NCBI GenBank assembly: GCA_949293295.1
Contig: CASFCG010000018.1
Coordinates: forward strand, 1 to 52,114
Length of the DNA: 52,114 nt
Direction of reading: 5' to 3'
Source of the DNA: an uncultured Cetobacterium sp.
GTDB taxonomy: Bacteria > Fusobacteriota > Fusobacteriia > Fusobacteriales > Fusobacteriaceae
Shown here: piece after piece, positions 8,387-17,081 of the stretch
Position numbering within the stretch: position 1 is the stretch's first letter
Layout: every line of letters starts with the position of its first letter
The notes under the pieces: model-generated
Seen by the model: only the letters and a program-made list of their open reading frames with translations
Database searches by the model: none
What the model was told of the DNA's origin: nothing
Translations under genes and position numbers: made by a program

Positions 8387-9441
8387 ATGGAAAATTAATT
8401 CTGGAAAATGGTTTAACTTTTAATGGAACAATTTTTGGAACGCTGGGAGAGAGCGTAGGAGAGTTAGTATTTAATACTGGAATGACAGGATATCAAGAGC
8501 TTTTGACAGACCCATCATATGAAGGACAGATTGTTGTGATGACTTATCCTCTTATTGGTAATTACGGTATTAATTTAGATGATTTGGAATCTGACGGAGT
8601 TAAAGTGAGAGGATTTGTGATTAAAGAAGAAGCAAAATTGCCGAATAATTTTAGGTGTGAGATAACTTTGGAAGGTTTTTTGAGACAACATAACATAGTG
8701 GCTTTTAAAGGTATTGATACTAGATATTTAACAAAAGTTATTAGAGATAATGGTTCAATGAAAGCTATAATAACAGACAGAGATTTGACACAAAGTGAGA
8801 TTAAAGAGAGATTTGAGAGTTTTAATAATGATGATGCAGTTTCAAAAGTAAGTACAAAATTGATATATGAAATAAAGGGAGAGGGCTTGAGAATAGGAGT
8901 TTTTGATTTTGGAGTAAAAAAGAATATTCTCAGAAATTTCCAAAAAAGAGGATGTCATTTGGTGGTTTTTCCATGGGATACACCAGCAGATATTGTAAAA
9001 AATTACAATCTAGATGGTATCTTTTTGTCAAATGGTCCAGGAGACCCTGCAAAATTAACTGGTGTTATAGAAAATATTAAAAAATTTGTTGGAAAATTAC
9101 CAATAGTAGGAATTTGTTTGGGGCATCAACTTTTAGCATGGGCTCTAGGAGGAACTACGAAAAAATTAAAATATGGACATAGAGGTTGTAATCATCCAGT
9201 AAAAGATTTAGAGAAAAATAGAATTTTTATTACTTCACAAAATCATGGATATGTTGTAGATAAAGTGCCAGAATCTATGAAGATTACACATATCAATTTA
9301 AATGATAACTCTATTGAGGGGATGAAAAGTGATGAGTTAAAGATAGCTTGTGTTCAGTATCATCCAGAAGCTTGGCCAGGTCCGTCAGATTCAGAGTATT
9401 TATTTGATGATTTTTTAGATATTATAAGAGGAGGAAAATAG
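8383..9441 (+). CDS. carA: Carbamoyl-phosphate synthase, small (glutaminase) subunit
   Basis: The 352-residue protein has an N-terminal CarA domain (FNTGMTGYQELLTDPSY) and a class I glutamine amidotransferase domain. The nucleophile Cys245 is in VGICLGHQ, and His327 and Glu329 are in VQYHPEAWPGP. It hydrolyses glutamine and passes ammonia to CarB to make carbamoyl phosphate for pyrimidine and arginine synthesis. AGGAGG at 8371-8376 lies 6 bases before the ATG. The leader ORF's stop overlaps this start, so carA translation may be coupled to it. carB follows after 3 bases. Confidence 0.97.
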   Translation: MNGKLILENGLTFNGTIFGTLGESVGELVFNTGMTGYQELLTDPSYEGQIVVMTYPLIGNYGINLDDLESDGVKVRGFVIKEEAKLPNNFRCEITLEGFLRQHNIVAFKGIDTRYLTKVIRDNGSMKAIITDRDLTQSEIKERFESFNNDDAVSKVSTKLIYEIKGEGLRIGVFDFGVKKNILRNFQKRGCHLVVFPWDTPADIVKNYNLDGIFLSNGPGDPAKLTGVIENIKKFVGKLPIVGICLGHQLLAWALGGTTKKLKYGHRGCNHPVKDLEKNRIFITSQNHGYVVDKVPESMKITHINLNDNSIEGMKSDELKIACVQYHPEAWPGPSDSEYLFDDFLDIIRGGK

Positions 9442-9444
9442 AGA

Positions 9445-12400
9445 ATGATGGATAAATCAATAAAAAAGACACTTGTTATAGGTTCGGGGGCAATTGTTAT
9501 TGGACAGGCAGCAGAGTTTGACTATTCAGGAACTCAAGCTTGTGAAACATTAAAAAAAGAGGGGATAGAGGTTGTCTTAGTAAATTCAAATCCGGCTACA
9601 ATTATGACAGATAAGAGTGTTGCGGATAGAATATATATAGAGCCTATCACTGTTGAGTATCTTGAAAAAATTATAGCAAAAGAACGTCCAGATTCAATAT
9701 TGGCTGGAATGGGAGGACAAACAGCTTTAAATATGGTTGTAGAGTTAAATGATAAAGGAATTTTGGAAAGATATGGTGTTAAAGTTATTGGAACATCCAT
9801 TGAAGCAATTAAACGCGGAGAGGACAGAGAGTTATTTAGAGCTGCAATGGAAAAAATAGGAGAACCGACTATTAAGAGTGAGATTGTAGAGGATTTAGAA
9901 ACAGGTTTTAAAGTAGCTAGAGAGATTGGGTATCCAGTTGTAGTGAGACCAGCTTATACTCTTGGAGGAACAGGGGGAGGGATTGCAACAAATCCAACTG
10001 AACTGGAAGAGATATTGTTAAAAGGGTTGAAACTTTCAAGAGTAGGACAGGTTTTGATTGAGAAATCTATTTTAGGTTGGAAAGAGATAGAATATGAGAT
10101 AATAAGGGATTGTCATGGGAACTGTATTACAGTTTGTAATATGGAAAATATTGACCCTGTTGGAATACATACAGGAGACTCGATTGTGGTTGCTCCATCT
10201 CAAACCTTATCAGATAGAGAGTATCAAATGCTTAGAACCTCTGCAATAAAAATTATAAATGAGATAGAAGTTATCGGAGGATGTAATGTTCAGTTTGCTT
10301 TAAATCCCAAGTCTTTTGAGTATGCAATAATAGAGATTAATCCTAGAGTTTCACGTTCTTCAGCTCTTGCATCTAAAGCCACAGGGTATCCGATTGCAAG
10401 GGTTGCTACAAAGTTATCTTTAGGATATGGATTAGATGAAGTAGTAAATGAGGTAACGGGAAAAACCTTTGCTTGTTTTGAACCTACTCTGGATTATGTA
10501 GTAGTTAAAATACCTAAATGGCCGTTTGATAAATTTAAAAATGCAGATAAAAGATTGGGAACAAAGATGATGGCAACGGGTGAAATAATGGCTATCGGAA
10601 ACAATTTTGAAGCAGCATTTTTAAAAGGAATTCGTTCTTTAGAGATAGGAAAATATAATCTTAATTCCCAAAATTTGAAAAAATATTCAATTGGAGAATT
10701 AAAAGAGATGGTTGTAAAACCAGATGATGAGAGGATTTTTGTTGTAGCTGAGATGTTAAGAAGAGGATTCATAAAGGAAAAATTACAAAAAATTACAGGG
10801 ATTGACAAATTCTTTATGGAAAAAATAGAATGGATTGTGAAAAAAGAGGATATCATTAAAAACTTAAGTTTTAATCAATTAGATTACAAATTGTTGAAAG
10901 AGCTGAAATATAAAGGATTTTCAGATAGAGGAATTGCAGAATTGATGAATGTAACAGAAGATGATATTAGAAAAAAACGGAGAGAACTTGGTGTTCTGCC
11001 TGTATATAAAATGGTTGATACATGTGCTGGAGAGTTTGAGGCGGACTCATCATATTTTTATTCTACATACGACCAATTCGATGAGGTCAATGTGGGTAAT
11101 AAAAGAAAAGTTATTGTTATAGGTTCTGGACCAATTAGAATTGGACAAGGGATTGAGTTTGATTATTGTACTGTTCATTCAATAAAAACTTTAAAATCTA
11201 TGGGAATAGAAAGTATTATAATCAATAATAATCCAGAAACTGTATCGACTGATTTTTCGACAGCAGATAAGCTTTATTTTGAACCCTTAATTTTAGAGGA
11301 TGTTTTGAATATTATTGAAAAGGAGAAACCAGAAGGTATTATTTTACAGTTTGGAGGACAGACAGCGATAAAGCTTGCTAATGATTTGGATAAAAGAGGT
11401 GTTAAAATATTGGGAACCTCTTCTGAAATGATTGATGCAGCTGAGGATAGAGAGAAGTTTGAAGAGATTATGGAACAGTTGAATATAAACAGACCAAAGG
11501 GAAGAGCTGTTTGGGATGTTGAAACAGGAATAAAAATAGCTAAAGAGATTGGATATCCTTTACTTGTAAGACCATCATATGTTTTGGGAGGGCAAGGAAT
11601 GGAGATTTGTTATGAAGAGATAAATCTTATAAAATACCTTCAAGCTTCATTTGAAAGAGATAGTGAGAATCCTGTACTTATAGATAAGTATTTAAATGGG
11701 ATAGAGGTAGAGATAGATGCAATTTGTGATGGTGAGGATATACTAATTCCAGGAATAATGGAACATCTTGAGAGAGCTGGGATTCATTCAGGAGATTCAA
11801 TAACAATCTATCCACCTCAAAATATTGATGAAAATATAGAGGAAAAAATTATTGAAATATCTAAAAAAATAGCTAATAAATTACAGATAAAAGGTATGAT
11901 GAATATTCAATTTATTGTCTATGAAAATGAAGTGTATGTGATAGAGGTAAATCCACGTTCTTCAAGAACAGTACCATATATCTCTAAAATGTCAGGAGTA
12001 CCAATAATTGAATTGGCAACAAAGATTCTCATGGGAGAGAGATTGAAAGAGTTAAACTATGGAGTAGATGTTTATAAAAAACCGACTTCGGTATCTGCAA
12101 AAGTTCCAGTATTTTCAACTGAAAAATTAGGAAATGTAGAGGTTTCATTGGGACCAGAGATGAAATCAACAGGTGAAGTTTTAGGAGTTGGAAACAACTT
12201 TGAAGAAGCAGTATATAAAGGATTATTAGCGAGTGGAAGAGTTAAAGAGGTAAAAAATAAGAGGATATTGTTGACATTGAGAGATGAGGACAAGAGAGAG
12301 TTTTTATCTATTGCGAATGAACTGATTAAATTAAATTGTGAACTTTATGCAACAGATGGAACATCTAAGTTTTTGAAAGATAATGGAATAAAAACAATAA

Positions 12401-12651
12401 GAGTGAACAAAATTTCTGAAAAATCACCGAATATACTGGATATTTTAAGGAATAGAGAGGTTTCTTTGTTGATAAATACACCTACGAAAGCTAATGATGC
12501 TCAAAGAGATGGATTCAAAATAAGAAGAACAGCAATAGAGTATGGAGTAGAGGTGTTGACTTCACTTGATACACTTAAAGCCATAATAAAGACACAAAAT
12601 TTAAATATTGATGAAAAAGAGTTAGATATATTTGATATTTCGAGGATATAA
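9445..12651 (+). CDS. carB: Carbamoyl-phosphate synthase, large subunit
   Basis: The 1068-residue protein has two homologous ATP-grasp halves. The first opens [23 protein letters not shown] and the second [22 protein letters not shown] at about residue 550. [20 protein letters not shown] and [20 protein letters not shown] mark the metal/ATP sites of the two halves. The C-terminal 130 residues form the MGS-like allosteric domain ([11 protein letters not shown]). It makes carbamoyl phosphate from bicarbonate, ammonia and two ATP. ATG ATG occurs at the start; 9445 follows GAGGAGG. Confidence 0.98.
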   Translation: MMDKSIKKTLVIGSGAIVIGQAAEFDYSGTQACETLKKEGIEVVLVNSNPATIMTDKSVADRIYIEPITVEYLEKIIAKERPDSILAGMGGQTALNMVVELNDKGILERYGVKVIGTSIEAIKRGEDRELFRAAMEKIGEPTIKSEIVEDLETGFKVAREIGYPVVVRPAYTLGGTGGGIATNPTELEEILLKGLKLSRVGQVLIEKSILGWKEIEYEIIRDCHGNCITVCNMENIDPVGIHTGDSIVVAPSQTLSDREYQMLRTSAIKIINEIEVIGGCNVQFALNPKSFEYAIIEINPRVSRSSALASKATGYPIARVATKLSLGYGLDEVVNEVTGKTFACFEPTLDYVVVKIPKWPFDKFKNADKRLGTKMMATGEIMAIGNNFEAAFLKGIRSLEIGKYNLNSQNLKKYSIGELKEMVVKPDDERIFVVAEMLRRGFIKEKLQKITGIDKFFMEKIEWIVKKEDIIKNLSFNQLDYKLLKELKYKGFSDRGIAELMNVTEDDIRKKRRELGVLPVYKMVDTCAGEFEADSSYFYSTYDQFDEVNVGNKRKVIVIGSGPIRIGQGIEFDYCTVHSIKTLKSMGIESIIINNNPETVSTDFSTADKLYFEPLILEDVLNIIEKEKPEGIILQFGGQTAIKLANDLDKRGVKILGTSSEMIDAAEDREKFEEIMEQLNINRPKGRAVWDVETGIKIAKEIGYPLLVRPSYVLGGQGMEICYEEINLIKYLQASFERDSENPVLIDKYLNGIEVEIDAICDGEDILIPGIMEHLERAGIHSGDSITIYPPQNIDENIEEKIIEISKKIANKLQIKGMMNIQFIVYENEVYVIEVNPRSSRTVPYISKMSGVPIIELATKILMGERLKELNYGVDVYKKPTSVSAKVPVFSTEKLGNVEVSLGPEMKSTGEVLGVGNNFEEAVYKGLLASGRVKEVKNKRILLTLRDEDKREFLSIANELIKLNCELYATDGTSKFLKDNGIKTIRVNKISEKSPNILDILRNREVSLLINTPTKANDAQRDGFKIRRTAIEYGVEVLTSLDTLKAIIKTQNLNIDEKELDIFDISRI

Positions 12652-13058
12652 ATCAATGAATTTTGAATTATAATTATTTGTGTAAAAAGACTAAAAAATG
12701 TGGATATTTGATAGAAAAAGGGATATTTTCAATTCAAGTGGAAAAAAGTTTTAAGAGAAAAAGTATAAAGATATAATGATTGAGGATAACGTATTGTGAT
12801 GAACTATTAGAACTTCTTTATATTATTCCGAAAACTTGAAAATCTTAACTATTAGAGAATATTGAGTTTATAGGAGAGTTTTATTAAGAAGAGTTGATGA
12901 ATAATAGGTATTTATAGTTAAAGTTGTTAGCTATACATAATTTATCCAAGTTTAAAAATAGAATTTGTAAATTTAATTAAGTCAGTGGAAACTATTGATA
13001 GAAAAGAAATTTACACAAATCATATAATCTATTTAATAATCAAAAGTGTTTTAGATAC
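12652..13058 (+). other. Gene-free stretch between carB and the rpmG promoter
   Basis: About 400 bp without a supportable gene on either strand. I looked for tRNA cloverleaves, because tRNA-Trp often lies near secE, and for a carB terminator, and found neither. The motif AACTATTAGA occurs twice about 45 bp apart (near 12802 and 12848), which may be chance in such AT-rich DNA. The absence of a strong terminator after carB is notable. Confidence 0.5.
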
Positions 13059-13087
13059 TTGACAAAGTAAAAAAAAAATAGTAGGAT
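13059..13087 (+). promoter_or_regulatory. Promoter of rpmG-secE-nusG-rplKA
   Basis: TTGACA at 13059-13064, 17-bp spacer, TAGGAT at 13082-13087. The leader then contains a possible small hairpin (CCATAC 13138-13143 with GTATGG 13153-13158) before the rpmG binding site GGAGGTG at 13189. Confidence 0.7.
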
Positions 13088-13201
13088 GTTTATTATCTTT
13101 AAAAATTTTTAAGTGGCAGATAGAGGACTCTGTTTACCATACAAGATAAGTCGTATGGGAGGATTTTAAAAATATCCGTTAGATGAGTGGAGGTGTGAGT
13201 A

Positions 13202-13354
13202 GTGAGAGTAAATATTCAATTAGAGTGTACAGAGTGTAAAAGAAGAAATTACAGTACTTCAAAAAATAAGAAAAATACTACTGAGAGATTAGAGCTAAAT
13301 AAATACTGTAAATGGGATAAAAAAGTAACATTACACAAAGAAACTAAAAAATAA
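13202..13354 (+). CDS. rpmG: 50S ribosomal protein L33
   Basis: This 50-residue gene starts with GTG at 13202, 8 bases after GGAGG (13189-13193). The sequence opens [17 protein letters not shown] and contains [12 protein letters not shown], the L33 signature, ending [10 protein letters not shown] CxxC pair is present near the N-terminus (CTEC), but the second pair has only one Cys (YCKWD), so a complete four-Cys zinc ribbon is not visible. Its place before secE-nusG is standard. Confidence 0.95.
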   Translation: MRVNIQLECTECKRRNYSTSKNKKNTTERLELNKYCKWDKKVTLHKETKK

Positions 13355-13397
13355 GTAGAGAATCTTGTAGATTTGTGTATTTATAAGTAAAAGAGTT

Positions 13398-13440
13398 ACA
13401 GGTCAAATTTTAAAGGGAGTGATTTTACTATTTGACCTGT
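13398..13440 (+). other. 11-bp perfect stem-loop in the rpmG-secE spacer
   Basis: ACAGGTCAAAT (13398-13408) is a perfect complement of ATTTGACCTGT (13430-13440), with a 21-nt loop. There is no T tract after it, so it is not a simple terminator. It lies 25 bases before the secE start. It could be an RNase processing site or a regulatory RNA structure; function unknown. Confidence 0.75.
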
Positions 13441-13465
13441 GTTTAGTTGTTTGTAGGTGATATTA

Positions 13466-13648
13466 ATGGGAATATTTAATGATGTAAGAAGAGAATATTC
13501 AAAGGTTCAATGGCCTAGAAGAAAAGAGGTAGTTGCCGCAACAACTTGGGTTGTTGTGATGGGTGTATTTTTAGGAGTATACCTAGGAGTTTTCGATATA
13601 GTTGCTACAAAAGTTTTAAAGATGCTTGTATCTCTCTTTGGAGGATAG
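13466..13648 (+). CDS. secE: Preprotein translocase subunit SecE
   Basis: ATG 13466 lies 6 bases after AGGTG (13455-13459), giving 60 residues. A GTG at 13457 is in frame but lies inside the binding site. The signature VRREYSKVQWPRRKEV precedes a single membrane span of about 20 residues (WVVVMGVFLGVYLGVFDIVA). SecE stabilises SecY in the membrane. It sits directly before nusG, the near-universal arrangement, with one base between the genes. Confidence 0.97.
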   Translation: MGIFNDVRREYSKVQWPRRKEVVAATTWVVVMGVFLGVYLGVFDIVATKVLKMLVSLFGG

Positions 13649-13649
13649 G

Positions 13650-14240
13650 ATGAAAAAAGAAATAGTAAAGAGATGGTTTATGATTCATACTTATTCGGGG
13701 TATGAAAAAAAGGTACAGAAAGATTTAGAGCAAAAAATAGAAACATTAGGAATGACAGATATTGTTACTCGAATTATGGTACCTGAAGAGGAAATAGTAG
13801 AAGAGAGAAGAGGAAAGAAAAAAATAATCTTAAGGAAGTTATTTCCTGGGTATGTAATGTTAGAGATGGAAGCTGTTAGAGAAGAAACTGAGGATGGAAT
13901 TAATTTCAAGGTGGATTCAGAGGCTTGGTATGTGGTTAGAAATACGAATGGAGTAACAGGATTTGTTGGGGTTGGTTCTGACCCGATTCCAATGGAGGAA
14001 GAGGAAGTGCAAAATGTGTTCTCTGTGATAGGTTATGATGTGGAGAAGACAAAGAAAGAAGTAGTAAAATTGGATTTTACAAAAGGAGAATATGTTAAAA
14101 TCTTGTCTGAGGGATTTGAAAATCAAGAAGGCGAGGTTGTTGAGATTGATATAGAGCACAGAAAAGTCAAAGTTTTACTAGAGATGTTTGGAAGATTGAC
14201 TCCAGTAGAGTTTGACTTTGAGAATGTTAAGAAAGCCTAA
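13650..14240 (+). CDS. nusG: Transcription termination/antitermination protein NusG
   Basis: ATG 13650 is used, with GGAGG at the end of secE, giving 196 residues; an upstream in-frame codon at 13626 lies inside secE. The NGN domain has RWFMIHTYSGYEKKV and LFPGYVMLEM, with WYVVRNTNGVTGFVG. The C-terminal KOW domain reads FTKGEYVKILSEGFENQEGEV. NusG contacts RNA polymerase and affects pausing and elongation. It is followed by an odd 224-bp spacer before rplK. Confidence 0.97.
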   Translation: MKKEIVKRWFMIHTYSGYEKKVQKDLEQKIETLGMTDIVTRIMVPEEEIVEERRGKKKIILRKLFPGYVMLEMEAVREETEDGINFKVDSEAWYVVRNTNGVTGFVGVGSDPIPMEEEEVQNVFSVIGYDVEKTKKEVVKLDFTKGEYVKILSEGFENQEGEVVEIDIEHRKVKVLLEMFGRLTPVEFDFENVKKA

Positions 14241-14269
14241 AAGAGTTTTTTTAGTGCGGTTTTGTGTTG

Positions 14270-14412
14270 TAAAACGTGAAAGCATTGATAAACAAAATGT
14301 TGAATTATTATGTGAATTCAGGCTAGGGACTAGCCGTAGAGCTTGGTAAATATAACTAAGTTGTTGGTTATTTTCCAAGAAGCTCCCACTTCTTAAAGTG
14401 GTGAGTAGTTCA
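14270..14412 (+). mobile_element. Probable IS200/IS605 right-end remnant (tnpB tail and RE hairpin)
   Basis: In the nusG-rplK spacer, CTCCCACT (14383-14390) pairs with AGTGGTGAG (14397-14405) leaving one bulged T, followed by TAGTTCAC. A short hairpin with an extrahelical T before TTCAC is what I recall of IS200/IS605 right ends and the 3' end of TnpB-associated guide RNA. Upstream, one frame from 14276 to about 14350 reads like a degraded TnpB tail (NSG, a stop, GLAVEL). No transposase gene is left. Assignment rests on remembered motifs. Confidence 0.5.
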
Positions 14413-14424
14413 CGCAAGTGGGAG
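14383..14424 (+). repeat. Perfect 9-bp inverted repeat upstream of rplK
   Basis: CTCCCACTT (14383-14391) is matched by AAGTGGGAG (14416-14424). It competes with the bulged hairpin at 14383-14405, so the transcript can fold two ways 40 bases before the rplK start. There is no T run after it. Confidence 0.8.
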
Positions 14425-14464
14425 AGTAAAATCATACCACAATTTATGGAGGTGTAAGTAAAAA

Positions 14465-14890
14465 ATGGCAAAAGAAGTGATAGGATTAATAAAATTACAA
14501 TTACAAGCTGGAAAGGCGAATCCTGCTCCACCTGTTGGACCAGCTCTTGGACAGCACGGAGTTAATATAATGGAGTTTTGTAAGGCGTTTAATGCGAAAA
14601 CTCAAGATAAGGCTGGATGGATAATCCCAGTTGAAATCTCTGTATATAATGATAGAAGTTTTACATTTGTCTTAAAAACTCCGCCAGCTTCAGATTTATT
14701 GAAAAAAGCTGCTGGAATCCAATCAGGGGCTCAAAACTCTAAAAAAGAGGTTGCTGGAAAGATTACAACTGCGAAATTAAAAGAGATAGCAGAGACTAAA
14801 ATGCCAGATTTAAATGCTGGGTCTGTTGAAGCTGCAATGAAAATAATAGCTGGGTCAGCTAGATCTATGGGAATAAAGATTGAAGACTAA
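14465..14890 (+). CDS. rplK: 50S ribosomal protein L11
   Basis: The 141-residue protein begins [35 protein letters not shown], the L11 N-terminal domain that contacts GTPase-associated rRNA. The C-terminal RNA-binding domain ends [21 protein letters not shown] precedes the start. It is cotranscribed with rplA, and the conserved hairpin between the two genes suggests L1 autoregulation. Confidence 0.98.
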   Translation: MAKEVIGLIKLQLQAGKANPAPPVGPALGQHGVNIMEFCKAFNAKTQDKAGWIIPVEISVYNDRSFTFVLKTPPASDLLKKAAGIQSGAQNSKKEVAGKITTAKLKEIAETKMPDLNAGSVEAAMKIIAGSARSMGIKIED

Positions 14891-14921
14891 TAGATAAAAA
14901 GGGCGTATTTGTGAGATAAAA

Positions 14922-14949
14922 GTGGTAGGATTAATACTCCGTTGACCAC
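14922..14949 (+). promoter_or_regulatory. L1-binding-type mRNA hairpin between rplK and rplA
   Basis: GTGGT (14922-14926) pairs with ACCAC (14945-14949), and GGA (14928-14930) with TCC (14938-14940). The internal loop is asymmetric: one A on one side and GTTG on the other. This two-stem shape with an asymmetric loop imitates the rRNA site of L1, and a similar element lies before rplA in Firmicutes. The rplA binding site follows at 14953-14957, so L1 could block translation. Confidence 0.65.
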
Positions 14950-14965
14950 AGAAGGAGGAAAAATA

Positions 14966-15670
14966 ATGGCTAATAAAAGAGGTAAAAAATACCTAGAGAT
15001 TGCTAAATTAGTTGAAGAAGGAAAATTATATGATGTAAAAGAAGCATTAGAACTTGTAAAGAAAACAAGAACAGCAAAATTTGTGGAAACTGTAGAGGTT
15101 GCTTTGAGATTAGGTGTTGACCCAAGACATGCAGACCAACAAGTAAGAGGAACAGTTGTTCTTCCGCATGGAACAGGAAAAACAGTTAAAATTTTAGCTA
15201 TCACTTCAGGAGCGAATATTCAGAAAGCTTTAGAAGCTGGAGCGGACTATGCAGGAGCGGAAGAGTATATTGAAAAAATCCAACAAGGTTGGTTTGATTT
15301 TGATATTGTAATTGCAACACCTGATATGATGCCTAAATTGGGAAAATTAGGAAGAATTTTAGGAACAAAGGGATTAATGCCTAACCCTAAATCTGGAACA
15401 GTAACTCCAGATATTGCAACAGCAGTGTCAGAGTTCAAAAAAGGTAAGTTAGCGTTTAGAGTGGACAAATTAGGTTCTATTCATGCTCCAATAGGGAAAG
15501 CTGACTTCTCAGATGAGGCTATTTTAGAAAACTTTACTGCTTTTATAAATGAGATTATTAGATTAAAACCTGCTGCATCTAAAGGGCAGTATTTGAGAAC
15601 AGTAGCGGTTTCTTTAACAATGGGACCTGGGGTGAAAATGGACCCTGTTTTAGTAGTAAAAAATATTTAA
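14966..15670 (+). CDS. rplA: 50S ribosomal protein L1
   Basis: ATG 14966 follows GGAGG and gives 234 residues, the normal L1 length; an upstream in-frame start at 14942 lies in the regulatory hairpin. It contains [37 protein letters not shown] and the closing [10 protein letters not shown] motifs of L1. L1 forms the mobile stalk of the 50S subunit and is usually the repressor of the L11-L1 unit. Confidence 0.98.
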   Translation: MANKRGKKYLEIAKLVEEGKLYDVKEALELVKKTRTAKFVETVEVALRLGVDPRHADQQVRGTVVLPHGTGKTVKILAITSGANIQKALEAGADYAGAEEYIEKIQQGWFDFDIVIATPDMMPKLGKLGRILGTKGLMPNPKSGTVTPDIATAVSEFKKGKLAFRVDKLGSIHAPIGKADFSDEAILENFTAFINEIIRLKPAASKGQYLRTVAVSLTMGPGVKMDPVLVVKNI

Positions 15671-15678
15671 AATTCTGC

Positions 15679-15707
15679 TTGAAAAACAGAGAAGAATATG
15701 ATAGAAT
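15679..15707 (+). promoter_or_regulatory. Promoter of rplJ-rplL(-rpoBC)
   Basis: TTGAAA at 15679-15684, 17-bp spacer, TAGAAT at 15702-15707. It starts 8 bases after the rplA stop and lies about 45 bp upstream of the L10 leader RNA, as expected for a separate rplJ promoter. Confidence 0.72.
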
Positions 15708-15752
15708 TGAAAATACTTGTAGTGAAATTTGGATAGTTAATTAAATTATAGA

Positions 15753-15880
15753 TCCAAACCAGAGACCGCAGGTGACGTAGAGTCTTAATTTCCTGCCGAG
15801 GTTGGAAGAAGGTATCACTAACCTCATATGGTAGAGATTAATGCCTCCGTTCCTTCCTTGGAATGGGGGTAATTTTAGAG
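15753..15880 (+). ncRNA. Ribosomal protein L10 leader RNA
   Basis: The stretch carries the conserved blocks of the L10 leader: AGACCGCAGGTG (15763-15774), TTCCTGCCGAGGTT (15790-15803) and CCTCCGTTCC (15844-15853) with a matching GGAATGGGGG strand (15860-15869). CCGCAGG pairs with CCTGCCG. Excess L10(L12)4 complex binds this structure and represses rplJ and rplL. It ends just before the rplJ binding site. Confidence 0.9.
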
Positions 15881-15900
15881 TAAAAGAGGAGGTGAATCAA

Positions 15901-16425
15901 ATGGCAACTCAAATGAAAAAAGAGCTAGTAGCTGAATTAGTTGAAAAAATATCAAAAGCTCAGTCAATAGTTTTGGTAGATTATCAAGGAATAAAAGTTA
16001 ATGAAGAAACAGCTCTAAGAAAGCAAATGAGAGATAATGGAGCGGAGTATTTAGTAGCTAAAAACAGATTGTTTAAAATAGCTTTGGCAGAAGCTGGAAT
16101 TGAGGACAAATTTGATGATTTATTAGAAGGGACTACAGCTTTTGCTTTTGGATATAATGACCCAGTTACTCCAGCGAAAGTGGCTTATGAAGTAGAGACA
16201 GAGCAGGCAAGAATTAATGCAAAGGCGAAAAAGACTGTTTTTACAATAAAAGGTGGATTATTGACAGGAAAAAGAGTTGATGCTAGTGAAGTAGTAGCAT
16301 TAGCTAAGTTACCATCTAGAGAACAACTTCTTTCTATGGTTCTTAATGGAATGCTTGGACCAGTTAGAAAACTTGCTTATGCGACTGTGGCAATCGCTGA
16401 TAAAAAAGAGAACAGTGCTGAATAG
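15901..16425 (+). CDS. rplJ: 50S ribosomal protein L10
   Basis: The true start is ATG 15901 after GAGGAGGTG (15887-15895). The open frame extends 5' to 15841, but that part is the L10 leader RNA, not protein. The 174-residue product contains KAQSIVLVDYQGIKVNEETALRKQMRDNGAEY and AKLPSREQLLSMVLNGM, typical of L10. L10 anchors the L7/L12 dimers in the ribosomal stalk. Confidence 0.97.
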   Translation: MATQMKKELVAELVEKISKAQSIVLVDYQGIKVNEETALRKQMRDNGAEYLVAKNRLFKIALAEAGIEDKFDDLLEGTTAFAFGYNDPVTPAKVAYEVETEQARINAKAKKTVFTIKGGLLTGKRVDASEVVALAKLPSREQLLSMVLNGMLGPVRKLAYATVAIADKKENSAE

Positions 16426-16480
16426 TATGTTTTGTTGTTTAGTAATATTATAGTATAGAATAATAAGGAGGATAAGTAAA

Positions 16481-16846
16481 ATGGCATTTAATAAAGAGCA
16501 ATTTATAGCTGATTTAGAAGCTATGTCAGTATTAGAATTAAGAGAATTAGTAACAGCTTTAGAGGAGCATTTTGGAGTTACTGCAGCGGCTCCAGTTGCA
16601 GTTGCAGCAGCGGGACCAGTTGCGGCAGCAGAAGAGAAAACAGAATTTGATGTTGTTTTAACTTCAGGAGGAGCTAATAAAATAGCTGTAATTAAAGAAG
16701 TTAGAGGAATTACAGGACTTGGGTTAAAAGAGGCTAAGGAATTAGTTGATAACGGTGGAACAATAAAAGAGGGAGCTTCTAAAGAGGAAGCAGAAGCTAT
16801 TAAAGCTAAATTAACTGAAGCTGGAGCAACAGTAGAGGTTAAATAA
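16481..16846 (+). CDS. rplL: 50S ribosomal protein L7/L12
   Basis: The 121-residue protein has the N-terminal dimerisation helix ([20 protein letters not shown]), an Ala-rich hinge (about 35-50) and the C-terminal domain with [20 protein letters not shown] and [19 protein letters not shown] precedes the start. L12 recruits translation factors. A hairpin 45 bases downstream acts as the usual rplL/rpoB attenuator. Confidence 0.98.
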   Translation: MAFNKEQFIADLEAMSVLELRELVTALEEHFGVTAAAPVAVAAAGPVAAAEEKTEFDVVLTSGGANKIAVIKEVRGITGLGLKEAKELVDNGGTIKEGASKEEAEAIKAKLTEAGATVEVK

Positions 16847-16893
16847 TAGAGTTTTATTGTTGTAGTAGATTTCAGTTGTACAATAGTAAAGAA

Positions 16894-16923
16894 AATAGGC
16901 ACTCACGCTGGGTGCCTATTTTA
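16894..16923 (+). terminator. Attenuator between rplL and rpoB
   Basis: AATAGGCAC (16894-16902) and GTGCCTATT (16912-16920) form a 9-bp stem followed by a short T run. A partial terminator here is the standard way to make far more ribosomal protein than RNA polymerase from one transcript. A lone TATAAT at 17058-17063 without a -35 could give some extra rpoB transcription. Confidence 0.85.
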
Positions 16924-17081
16924 CTCATTTCTAGTTTAATGGACTTTGAACTTGATTAAGAGTTATAGTAAAGAGAAACAATTTTGATAAGTCAATGCTT
17001 AATCTTTTGAAAATAAAAGTCTAACCTATTTTCCAAAGATTAGGTATTGATGAACTATATAATAGTAAGGAGTGTGAATTA

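Noticed and set aside
9534-12293. Minus-strand open frames inside carB, dnaK, rpoB, rpoC and other genes
   Set aside because: They are opposite well-identified conserved genes, have no binding sites and no recognisable protein features, so they are frame shadows.
12652-13201. tRNA-Trp gene before secE
   Set aside because: The region was read for acceptor-stem pairing, T-loop TTCGA-like sequence and a CCA anticodon; none was found.
14422-14464. A new promoter for rplK inside the IS605-like remnant
   Set aside because: No acceptable -35/-10 pair was seen between 14300 and 14450; rplK is most likely transcribed from the rpmG promoter.
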